From: DASUGM01 sp036274055
GTDB taxonomy: Bacteria > Acidobacteriota > Vicinamibacteria > Vicinamibacterales > SCN-69-37
Direction: 5' to 3'
DNA: 54,835 nt
Assembly: GCA_036274055.1 (NCBI GenBank)
Contig: DASUGM010000260.1
Coordinates: 1 to 54,835, forward strand
The translations under genes and the position numbers were made by a program. Under the pieces are notes generated by a model. That model saw only the letters and a program-made list of their open reading frames with translations. It was not told where the DNA came from and ran no database searches. Below, one piece after another: positions 43,088-50,189 of this stretch (position 1 is its first letter; each line of letters starts with the position of its first letter).

Positions 43088-43298
43088 AAACGACCTCGTC
43101 GATTCGCTCGCTCGCGCGGGAGTCGCCGGATTCGACAAAACCGGCATAGCGCATCCACGGCTTGTCCGTGTCGGCGACCGGCAATTCGCGGCGAATCGCG
43201 CGGCGAACGAACTCGGCAACGGAGATGCCGAGTTTGTCGGCGGCATCCTTGGCCAGTTCGTACTCTTCGGCGTCAAGGCTGATCTGCGTTCGAATCAT
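43071..43298 (-). CDS. vapB: ribbon-helix-helix antitoxin (VapB-like)
   Basis: The 75-residue protein has an N-terminal ribbon-helix-helix (MIRTQISLDAEEYELAKDAA, then LGISVAEFVRRAIRREL), followed by a flexible C-terminal tail (KPWMRYAGFVESGDSR) that would wrap the toxin. It precedes and overlaps vapC. An 8-13-8 inverted repeat covers its start codon and is the expected autoregulatory operator. Confidence 0.9.
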   Translation of the reverse strand: MIRTQISLDAEEYELAKDAADKLGISVAEFVRRAIRRELPVADTDKPWMRYAGFVESGDSRASERIDEVVYGTKD

Positions 43299-43326
43299 GT
43301 TATCACCATGATTATGTATGATAACA
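43298..43326. promoter_or_regulatory. inverted repeat operator of vapBC
   Basis: TGTTATCA-N13-TGATAACA is a perfect 8-13-8 inverted repeat that covers the vapB start (43298). Ribbon-helix-helix antitoxins repress their own operon from such sites. CATAAT at 43311-43316 (minus strand) inside the spacer could be the -10 box. Confidence 0.6.
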
Positions 43327-43341
43327 CCGCCTCGTTACCTC

Positions 43342-43471
43342 GAGGCCCAAGGCCCGAGGCCCGAGGCCCGAGGCCCAAGGCCCGAGGCCCGAGGCCCGAG
43401 GCCCAAGACCCAAGACCCAAGACCCAAGACCCAAGACCCAAGACCCAAGACCCAAGACCCAAGACCCAAGA
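43342..43471. repeat. long heptamer array, GAGGCCC then AAGACCC
   Basis: About 18 consecutive 7-base units: first GAGGCCC/AAGGCCC (nine), then AAGACCC (about nine), in strict register, ending 5 nt before the kinase stop. The change of unit happens within one register-keeping array. No gene is present in the 177-nt gap. Confidence 0.9.
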
Positions 43472-43475
43472 CGAT

Positions 43476-46151
43476 CTAGTTCTTGATCAACCCCCGCCAG
43501 TTCCGGATCAGCGTCAGCGGCTCCGGCGTCGTCAGCACGTTGGCGAGGAAGCGGCCGTCCGGGGCGATGTCGATCGCGCCGTAGTTCGAGATGTTGTTGA
43601 GCGGCACGCGGAATAGTGTCTTGCCGGCGCCCAGCACTCCGCGGCTTTCGAGCGACGAGGCATCCACAGCGATGAGTTCGGAGTTCGGCCCGACGAAGAA
43701 CAGTTCCTTGCCGTCCCGGCGCCAGAAAGGATTCCGGCCGCCATCGACGGACACCTGCACCGCAGGCGTGCTGCCGTCGACCCTTTTGACGAAGACTTCT
43801 GTACGGCCGGTGCTGTTGCTCGCATAGGCGATCCAGCGCGCGTCCGTCGTCAGACGGCCGGAGAATTCATCGAAGGGCGTCACGACCAGCGGGGACATCG
43901 TCTTGGTGGCGAGATCGAAGCGCTGGATGTCACTTGTGCCGCTTCGGCCGGTGTTGAGCACGAGGAATCTGTTGTCCTGCGACCAGTCGGACACCGTGAC
44001 AGTGCCGAACTTGACGATCTCCGGAATCTCGACGGGCGGCGTCACCTCGGCCGACGATGTCAGCGCGATGAGCGCGTCGGTCTTGAACAGGATGCGCTTA
44101 CCGTCGGGCGACCAGACAGGCGCGAAATCGACGCTCGCGGCGGTCGTAATGCGGGTGCGCATCGCCGGCGACTGGTTGTAGACCCAGATGTCTTCGTCGG
44201 GATTGACGGCGGCCTTCGTGCCGTCAGGCGAGAGCCGCAAGCTCCAGTAGCGCCGCGGTCCACCGCCGAGCGTGCCGACGACCTGACCCTGCCGATCGAG
44301 CCACTGCAGTTGCGACAGCGGATCACCGGGATTTCCCGCGTCCGCCACTTCCGGTGCCAGCATCACGAGTGTATCGCCGGTCGCACTGAGCGCCAGCCAG
44401 TCGAGCGGCGATCCCGGGCCGCGGCCGAGCACCTTCGGCTCGCCGACGAGTTGCATCGACGACGGGTCGTACTCCTGCGCCCGTAGTACGCCCGCACGGC
44501 GCAGGAGCACAGTGTGCGTCCCAGGGACGAAGCGGTAGAAGGCCTCGCCCTTCAGTCCCGCAATCTCGATCGGCGCGTGCGCGCCGCTGATCGATGCGAC
44601 GAACGTGCGGATCGCTTCGCCTCTGGCTGAGTCACGGTAGACGAAACGGTCCTCGTCGATCGGCGAAGGCTCGATCACGACGATCGATTCGAAGCCCTTC
44701 ATCGGTGTCGGCGTACCACCGGCCCCCGGGACGCGCAACAGGGGTCGCGGCGAGCCGCCCGTACCTCCCGCCGCGTCCAGGCCGATCAGGATGTCGTCGC
44801 CGAAGCCCCAGGAGACGCGGGGATCGCGGGTATCGGGAATCGCGCAAATCAATTGCGCGGGTCCGCCGTCGATCGGGACGCGTCTCAGTTCACGCGTGTC
44901 GGTGCGAAAGAACGCGATGTGCTTCGAGTCGGGCGACCACGACGGATAGGTGCCGTTCTCGGTGCCGGCGAGCGGCTTGGAACGGTCGTCGCTGAGCGAT
45001 CGCAGCCAGATGTGTCCAGCGCCGACTGACGTCCGCGCGGCGAAGGCCAGCCATTTGCGATCCGGCGAGAGCGAAAACCCATGATGGAATGCGAACTCCG
45101 CTTCCGGCGGCGCCATGATGTTCGAGACGATCGAGTCGCCTGCGGCCGCAGGACCGCTGGTCGGCGTTTGCGCGCCACGAAGCAGCCAACCGCCCGCGGC
45201 CGACGCCGCCGCCACGATGGCCAGGGCCGCCGCGATCTGCGGAACTCGCCGGCGCGGCGACGGCGCGATCGCCGCGATCGTCGTCGTGCCGCTGCCCGTC
45301 GACGAGGCCGGCAGCGCCTGCAGCGCGAACGCCAGATCGCGCGCCGACTGAAAGCGCTCGTCGGGCCGCTTCTCGAGGCAGTGACGCAGAATCTGCTGAA
45401 AGGCGCCGGGGACGCCGTGTGCCGACAACCCTTCGTCCGGCGGATCCTCCCGAAGAATCGCCGTCATCGTCTCCGCCGTGGTCTCGCGGAGGAACGCACG
45501 CGTGCCGGTCACGGCTTCGAAGAGGATGCAGCCGAGGCTGAAGATGTCCGATCGACGATCCGCGGGCTGGCCTTTGACCTGCTCCGGCGACATGTAGCCG
45601 ACGGTGCCGAGCACGATGCCGGGCTCGGTGCTGACTTTCTCCGTCATCGCGTTCGCCGCGTTTGACGACGCCACGTCCTGACGCGCCAGGCCGAAGTCGA
45701 GAATCTTCACGTGCCCGTCGGCGAGGACGAAGATGTTCTCCGGCTTCAGGTCGCGATGAACGATGCCCTTGTCGTGCGCGGCGGCGAGGCCTTGCGCGAT
45801 CTGCGCGCCGATGTGCGCGGCCTTCTTCCACGGCAGCGCGCCGCCGGCCAGTCTCTGGCGGAGCGTCTCGCCCTCGAGCAGCTCCATCGCCGCGAACGCG
45901 ACGCCATTGTCGGTGCCGACGTCGAAGATCGCCAGGATGTTCGGGTGCGACAGCGCGGCGACGGCCTTGGCCTCACGCGCAAAGCGCGCGACCGCATTGG
46001 CGTCACCGGTCAGATGCGCTGGAAGCACCTTGATGGCGACGTCGCGATCGAGCCTGGTGTCGCGGGCGCGATAGACCTCGCCCATGCCGCCGCTGCCGAG
46101 CGCGGCCACCACCTCGTACGCGCCGATCCGCGAGCCGGGGAAGAGCGGCAG
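43476..46151 (-). CDS. membrane Ser/Thr protein kinase with WD40/TolB-like propeller
   Basis: The 891-residue protein has a PknB-type kinase domain (~1-275): glycine loop GSGGMGEVYRARD, lysine in VAIKVLP, catalytic HRDLKPEN, metal-binding DFGLA, activation region PGIVLGTVGYMSPEQ. One membrane helix follows (IAAALAIVAAASAAGGWLL, ~300), then an outer propeller of PD40 repeats (PSWSPDSKHIAFF, VWSPDGKRILF). It is a cell-surface sensor kinase typical of Acidobacteria. The frame has no ATG near the N terminus. GTG at 46112 would delete the GSRIGAYE segment that precedes the glycine loop in homologs; the CTG at 46151, 9 nt after a TATAAT, fits better. The start is uncertain. Confidence 0.88.
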   Translation of the reverse strand: MPLFPGSRIGAYEVVAALGSGGMGEVYRARDTRLDRDVAIKVLPAHLTGDANAVARFAREAKAVAALSHPNILAIFDVGTDNGVAFAAMELLEGETLRQRLAGGALPWKKAAHIGAQIAQGLAAAHDKGIVHRDLKPENIFVLADGHVKILDFGLARQDVASSNAANAMTEKVSTEPGIVLGTVGYMSPEQVKGQPADRRSDIFSLGCILFEAVTGTRAFLRETTAETMTAILREDPPDEGLSAHGVPGAFQQILRHCLEKRPDERFQSARDLAFALQALPASSTGSGTTTIAAIAPSPRRRVPQIAAALAIVAAASAAGGWLLRGAQTPTSGPAAAGDSIVSNIMAPPEAEFAFHHGFSLSPDRKWLAFAARTSVGAGHIWLRSLSDDRSKPLAGTENGTYPSWSPDSKHIAFFRTDTRELRRVPIDGGPAQLICAIPDTRDPRVSWGFGDDILIGLDAAGGTGGSPRPLLRVPGAGGTPTPMKGFESIVVIEPSPIDEDRFVYRDSARGEAIRTFVASISGAHAPIEIAGLKGEAFYRFVPGTHTVLLRRAGVLRAQEYDPSSMQLVGEPKVLGRGPGSPLDWLALSATGDTLVMLAPEVADAGNPGDPLSQLQWLDRQGQVVGTLGGGPRRYWSLRLSPDGTKAAVNPDEDIWVYNQSPAMRTRITTAASVDFAPVWSPDGKRILFKTDALIALTSSAEVTPPVEIPEIVKFGTVTVSDWSQDNRFLVLNTGRSGTSDIQRFDLATKTMSPLVVTPFDEFSGRLTTDARWIAYASNSTGRTEVFVKRVDGSTPAVQVSVDGGRNPFWRRDGKELFFVGPNSELIAVDASSLESRGVLGAGKTLFRVPLNNISNYGAIDIAPDGRFLANVLTTPEPLTLIRNWRGLIKN

Positions 46152-46160
46152 AGTGCGCGG

Positions 46161-46166
46161 ATTATA
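46161..46166 (-). promoter_or_regulatory. -10 box of kinase gene
   Basis: TATAAT on the minus strand, 9 nt before the proposed CTG start at 46151. Same spacing as TATAAT to ATG in glnS, which suggests a near-leaderless mRNA. No clear -35 box. Confidence 0.45.
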
Positions 46167-46174
46167 CGCGGGCC

Positions 46175-46326
46175 GTCTGCCAGGAGCGACTCACAGCGAG
46201 AAGCATGAGAAGAGCATGAGAGCGAAACAACAGGGAGAAGAATGAGAAGAGCTTTGAGGAAGAGCCTCATGATCTTCCTCTTGGTCTTCTCGGTCTTCTC
46301 CCTGTGAATCCGCTCTGGGCAAGCGC
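46175..46326. repeat. nested inverted repeats, AGGGAGAAGA family
   Basis: Inner stem 46231-46250 and beyond with 46274-46304; outer arms ~46175-46213 with ~46285-46326. Contains three copies of the GGGAGAAGA/GCGAGAAGC block in two orientations. Shares a 20-nt identical string with 25954-25973. It lies between the kinase start and the amidohydrolase stop. Confidence 0.75.
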
Positions 46327-46343
46327 AATTCACTCAGCGCGCC

Positions 46344-48044
46344 TTATCTTTCTCCGCCCGCACTGACCGGCTTCGCCCGGCTCGCCTTCTGTTTCTCGAC
46401 CATCGCCGCGACGTCCGCCAGCAGTTTCTTCGCGTCGTAGACGACGCCGTCTTTGATCGTCCACTTGATGCCGCCGACACGCTCGGCGACGCCGGTCTGA
46501 TCGTTCAGCCGCACCGCGCCGTTGCCGTAGAGCACCTTGAAGTTCTGCAGCGGGTTCTGATCGACGAGCACCATGTCGGCGAGCATCCCGACTTTGACGA
46601 CGCCGGTTTGGATCGGCACGCCCTTCGGTTGCGCCAGCGTCAGCGCGCCGTTCATCGTCGCCGCCTGTACGACCTCGAGCGGGTGGAAGCCGGCTTCCTG
46701 GAGCATTTCGAACTCGTTGATGTAGCCGAAGCCGTAGGTCTGATAGATGAAGCCGGAGTCCGAGCCCGTCGTGACCCGGCCGCCCATCTTTTTGTAGTCG
46801 TTCACCAGCTTGAACCACACCTGATAGAAGTTGCGCCACGCGATCTCGTCTTCGGTGGTCCAGTCGTACCAGTAGGCGCCGTGGCTGGTGCGGCTCGGCG
46901 CGTAGAAATCCATCAGCGACGGCAGCGTGTACTTGTCGTGCCACTCGGCGGCGCGGAAGCGCATGACGTCGCGACCGGCCGAGTAGATGGTCAGTGTCGG
47001 ATCGAAGACGGTGCCGAGCTTGAGGTGCTCGGCGAGATACGCCTTCCACTCCGGCGAGCCCGGCTCGTAGATCTTGTCCCACAGCCGCGCCACCTGGCCG
47101 AAGCGCCACTGCTCGTCGTTGGCGTTCATATCGACCGGCCACGGCTGGACGACGTAGTCCTTGAGCAGCGATTCGAAGTGCCCGTAGAAGTGGGTGACGG
47201 TGTTGAGGCCGAGTCGCGCCGCCTTGATCGCGTTCATCTGCGCGACGCCGCCCTGCTGCAGGTGCGCGGTCGAACCCATGCCCTGTTTCCTGGCCTCATC
47301 GAGCAGCGCCGCCATGATCGCCGGATCTTCGGCGCCGAGTTTCAGGCCATCGAGGCCGTTGGCCGCGCCCCAGCGCACCCACTCGCGCGCCTTTTCCGGC
47401 GTGTCGACGCGGCCGCCGCTCCAGCCGGACCCCGGACGCTGGTAGTTGACGATCCGCGGCGCCGCGATTTCGTTCTTCTCGCTGCGCGCGCGCTCGCTGA
47501 CGGTGAAGTCGTGCGCTGCCATCGGCACGCCGCGCACCGTCGTCACGCCATGCGCGAGCCAGAGCTTGTAGGCGTACTCGGCTTCGGCGTTCTTCGGCGG
47601 CTCACCGGCGTGGACGTGCATGTCGATGAAGCCGGGCATCAAATACATGCCGGTGCCGTCGACGACGTGATCGGCCTGCGGCGGCGCGCCGCCGCCGCGG
47701 CGCGCCACGCCCGGCGTGCCGGCGCCCTGAATCGCCTGAATGCGGTTGTTGGCGACGACGACGTTCATCGGCCCGTAGGGCGGCGCCCCGGTGCCGTCGA
47801 TGATCATCACGTTGGTGATCACCATCCGGTTGAACGGTCCCACGCCTTCGCCAGCGCGCCGCGCCGGCGCCGCGATGAACCCGCCGCGCCCGCCGCCGCC
47901 CTGACGGCCCGCGACTGGCGCCGCGCCGGCTGCACCCGCGCCGCGGCCCTGCGCCGGCGGGGGAGTCGTTTGCGTTTGGGTCTGGGCGAACACCGACGAG
48001 ACCAGGGCGATGCCGAGAGCGGCCGCGAGAGACCAGCGCTTCAT
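46344..48044 (-). CDS. secreted amidohydrolase family protein
   Basis: The 566-residue protein has a signal peptide (MKRWSLAAALGIALVSSVFAQ) and a low-complexity Gln/Gly/Ala/Arg linker (TQTQTTPPPAQGRG, GGGGRGG), then an amidohydrolase barrel. The metal-binding HxH is in MPGFIDMHVHAGEPP, with further histidines in GSTAHLQQGG and TVTHFYGHFE and the late aspartate in TTGSDSGF. It ends in a typical GVPIQTGVVKVGMLADMVLVDQNPLQ block. It would hydrolyse an amide, peptide or cyclic substrate outside the cytoplasm; the substrate is unknown. The ATG at 48044 has GGAGG about 7 nt upstream. Confidence 0.9.
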   Translation of the reverse strand: MKRWSLAAALGIALVSSVFAQTQTQTTPPPAQGRGAGAAGAAPVAGRQGGGGRGGFIAAPARRAGEGVGPFNRMVITNVMIIDGTGAPPYGPMNVVVANNRIQAIQGAGTPGVARRGGGAPPQADHVVDGTGMYLMPGFIDMHVHAGEPPKNAEAEYAYKLWLAHGVTTVRGVPMAAHDFTVSERARSEKNEIAAPRIVNYQRPGSGWSGGRVDTPEKAREWVRWGAANGLDGLKLGAEDPAIMAALLDEARKQGMGSTAHLQQGGVAQMNAIKAARLGLNTVTHFYGHFESLLKDYVVQPWPVDMNANDEQWRFGQVARLWDKIYEPGSPEWKAYLAEHLKLGTVFDPTLTIYSAGRDVMRFRAAEWHDKYTLPSLMDFYAPSRTSHGAYWYDWTTEDEIAWRNFYQVWFKLVNDYKKMGGRVTTGSDSGFIYQTYGFGYINEFEMLQEAGFHPLEVVQAATMNGALTLAQPKGVPIQTGVVKVGMLADMVLVDQNPLQNFKVLYGNGAVRLNDQTGVAERVGGIKWTIKDGVVYDAKKLLADVAAMVEKQKASRAKPVSAGGER

Positions 48045-48139
48045 GAGGATCCTCCGGGAGGCGTGATTATCGCTCAGCCACGCCATCGTGGGATAGGAGA
48101 GCCCGCAGTAATGGGGATTCTTGTCACAAGAGCCTTACA

Positions 48140-48230
48140 GAAACGCGCCGGAAAGACCGGAGCTCATGGAGAGTCCTGCGAACTGACCGTGAGCCCTCTC
48201 CGTGACCTCCACCCGCTGCAGGTGCGTTTC
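48140..48230. other. structured intergenic element (possible ncRNA or mobile repeat)
   Basis: In the 319-nt gap between the amidohydrolase and epimerase genes, a 91-nt stretch folds by eye into a multi-branch structure: outer 7-bp stem GAAACGC/GCGTTTC (48140-48146 with 48224-48230), a CCGG hairpin (48148-48160), a 10-bp stem (48164-48173 with 48196-48205, one G-U) and a short CACC/GGTG hairpin. Base use differs from the neighbours. The minus strand also holds a 64-codon GTG-start frame (48124-48318) that I do not recognise, so a small protein cannot be excluded. The element is not a tRNA: no T-loop. Confidence 0.4.
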
Positions 48231-48330
48231 GTTCCGAGCGCATGTCGTAGGGGTTTCCAAAGAAAGAGGTTTTCTCCACGCCCTCCATGTTGAAGGCTTT
48301 TGGAGCAAAGCTTTCCACTCATCTCGCGAA

Positions 48331-48375
48331 AACGCCCAACGCCCAAGGCCCAAGACTGAAGACTCAAGACTGTCG
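48331..48375. repeat. GCCCAAG/AAGACTC heptamer remnant at epimerase 3' end
   Basis: Short run of 7-base units (GCCCAAC, GCCCAAG, then AAGACTG/AAGACTC) overlapping the epimerase stop codon at 48364. Related to the AAGACCC array at 43405. Confidence 0.5.
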
Positions 48376-49284
48376 CCGCGCCCGCACGATGGCAGCGAGC
48401 GCGGAATCAATGTCCTGATAGCTGAACTTGAATCCCTGCTTCAGCGCCTGCTGCGGGATGACGCGCTGGCCGCGGAGAAGCGCCGGCCCCGCCATCTCGC
48501 CGACGATCACCTTGAGCGCAACCGCCGGCACCGGGAAAAGACTCGGCCGCCACAGCGCGTGACCGATGGCCTTGGTCAACTGCAGATTCGTCACCGGCTC
48601 AGGCGCGGTGCCGTTGAGCACGCCCTTGACCGTCGGCGTTTTCAGCGCCCACACGATCATCGCGATCCAGTCGTCGCGGTGAATCCATGCCAAATACTGC
48701 TTGCCTGATCCGAGCCGGCCGCCGACGAAGAATCGAAACGGCCGCGCCATCTGCGGAAACGCGCCGCCGTCGTGCGCCAGGACCACGCCCGACCGAATGA
48801 TCACCAGACGGACGCCGAGCGCCGACACCGGGTGCGCTTCGGCTTCCCAGGCGACCGCGAGGCCAGCGAGAAAATCATTGCCGGGCGGAAATGACTCGTC
48901 GAGCACGAGGTCGTCGGGCGTTCCGTAGTAGCCGGCGCCCGATCCTTGAATGAAGGTCGACGGCTTCTTCTCGGCGGCGCGAACCGCGGCGACCAGACTG
49001 CGCGTGCTGTTGATGCGGCTGTTCTTGAGATCGCGTTTGCGCTTCGCGCTCCAGCGCTTGTCGGCGATGCCGGCGCCGGCCAGATTGATGATCGCGTCGG
49101 CGCCGTCGATTTCGCGCGCCCACTCGCCAATCTGGCCGTTCGGCGTCCACGGCGCGCAGCGCACCCCCGGTGCCGCCGACGCCGCGCCCCGCGTCAGGAT
49201 GACGACGCTATGCCCGTCGGCGACGAGCCGGGCCGCGAGCGCCTGCCCGAGAAACCCGGAGCCCCCGGCGAGGACGACGTTCAT
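48364..49284 (-). CDS. TIGR01777 family NAD-dependent epimerase-like protein
   Basis: The 306-residue protein has the extended short-chain dehydrogenase fold: N-terminal NAD motif VVLAGGSGFLGQALAARL, then INLAGAGIADKRWSAKRK and GSGAGYYGTPDD (the Tyr of the active site region), and the family's C-terminal DUF1731 helix-rich end (GHALWRPSLFPVPAVALK, LRGQRVIPQQALKQGFKF). The precise role of TIGR01777 proteins (YfcH type) is unknown; some are linked to cell division. The last codons fall in a heptamer repeat. Confidence 0.92.
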   Translation of the reverse strand: MNVVLAGGSGFLGQALAARLVADGHSVVILTRGAASAAPGVRCAPWTPNGQIGEWAREIDGADAIINLAGAGIADKRWSAKRKRDLKNSRINSTRSLVAAVRAAEKKPSTFIQGSGAGYYGTPDDLVLDESFPPGNDFLAGLAVAWEAEAHPVSALGVRLVIIRSGVVLAHDGGAFPQMARPFRFFVGGRLGSGKQYLAWIHRDDWIAMIVWALKTPTVKGVLNGTAPEPVTNLQLTKAIGHALWRPSLFPVPAVALKVIVGEMAGPALLRGQRVIPQQALKQGFKFSYQDIDSALAAIVRARRQS

Positions 49285-49299
49285 CAGGGCGCATATTAC

Positions 49300-49405
49300 A
49301 GGGCTCAGGGCTCAAGGCTCAGGGCTCGGCGTCAAGAATCTTCGCCCCGAGTGCGACGCTCTCTTGGCACCGAGCCCTGAGCCCTGAGCCCTGAGCCCTG
49401 AGCCT
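49300..49405. repeat. inverted GGCTCAG heptamer arrays
   Basis: Left arm 49300-49338 and right arm 49365-49405 are inverted arrays of the 7-base GGCTCAG unit (five units on the right). The right arm overlaps the DUF4097 stop by 2 nt. Between epimerase start and DUF4097 stop, both genes on the minus strand. Confidence 0.85.
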
Positions 49406-50189
49406 ATTTCGTTATGCGCACGTCCCCACTGAACGTATGGAAGCGCAAGGTGGTATCCGCCGAGCCGCTCGAGTTGACCGAGGTCGATCGGCCGTTCCAA
49501 CGGGAGCCCGACGACGACCGCATCATCACCGGCAGATCGCTGTCGAGGTCGCCGCTGAAGCTGTCGAACCGCACACCTGACTTGACGCCGTCCGCGATGC
49601 GGACGCGGATGCCGCCGCTGAAGGTCTCGCCGTCGAAATTTGGCGACGCGCCGGCGGGGGTTAGATCGGCGGTGATCTCGCCGGAGAACGTCTTGATCCG
49701 CTGGTCGCCGCTGATGCCTCGCACGTCGACATCAGCCGAGAAGACGTCGATGTCGAGCTTCGCGGTGGCTGGCACCTGGATATCGAACTCGGTGTCGACG
49801 ACGTCGCCCTCGCTGTCGCGGTTGCGATTATTCCGATCGCGCCACGCCTGATCCCGGACGTTGGCGTCGACCGTCACCGTCGAGCCGTTTGTCTCGACCT
49901 CGAGCTTGATGTGATCGAGCTGCTCGCGCGTGCCGCGGCGGACCGCTTTGATCACGACCTCGCGGCCGGACGTCGCCGAGATGCGGACGTCTCCCGAGAA
50001 GTTGTTGAGGCGCAACGTGCCCTTGTCCGGAAACGCGACAGTCTTGTTGACGGTCTCGCTTTCGCGCGGACCGCGATTGTCGCGCTGGTAGTAGTCGCGC
50101 CGATCGCGAGAATCCTGCTGCGCCCACGCCGCTGCCGGCAGGACCACGACCGCGCCCAACACCACTGCACCCAGCCATTTCGCAGTCAT
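49404..50189 (-). CDS. secreted DUF4097 beta-strand repeat protein
   Basis: The 261-residue protein has a signal peptide (MTAKWLGAVVLGAVVVLPAAAWAQ) and a run of beta-strand repeats with the recurring FSGD motif (LNNFSGDVRIS, KTFSGEITADL, DSFSGDLDSDL, HTFSGDVRITK), as in DUF4097/DUF4098 right-handed beta-helix-like proteins. A charged, low-complexity linker follows the signal (DRRDYYQRDNRG). The role is unknown; location is the cell envelope. Its ATG overlaps the hisA stop (ATGA), so it is translated with the histidine operon, which is odd for an envelope protein. Confidence 0.88.
   Translation of the reverse strand: MTAKWLGAVVLGAVVVLPAAAWAQQDSRDRRDYYQRDNRGPRESETVNKTVAFPDKGTLRLNNFSGDVRISATSGREVVIKAVRRGTREQLDHIKLEVETNGSTVTVDANVRDQAWRDRNNRNRDSEGDVVDTEFDIQVPATAKLDIDVFSADVDVRGISGDQRIKTFSGEITADLTPAGASPNFDGETFSGGIRVRIADGVKSGVRFDSFSGDLDSDLPVMMRSSSGSRWNGRSTSVNSSGSADTTLRFHTFSGDVRITK

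Noticed and set aside
43342..43471. Possible CRISPR array
   Set aside because: Units are 7 bases with no spacers between them and no cas genes nearby; it is a simple tandem array.
48140..48230. Possible tRNA or tRNA-Sec because of the cloverleaf-like outline
   Set aside because: No T-arm with GTTCGA-like loop and no anticodon-sized loop on either strand; the 4-bp hairpin next to the closing stem has a 5-nt loop.
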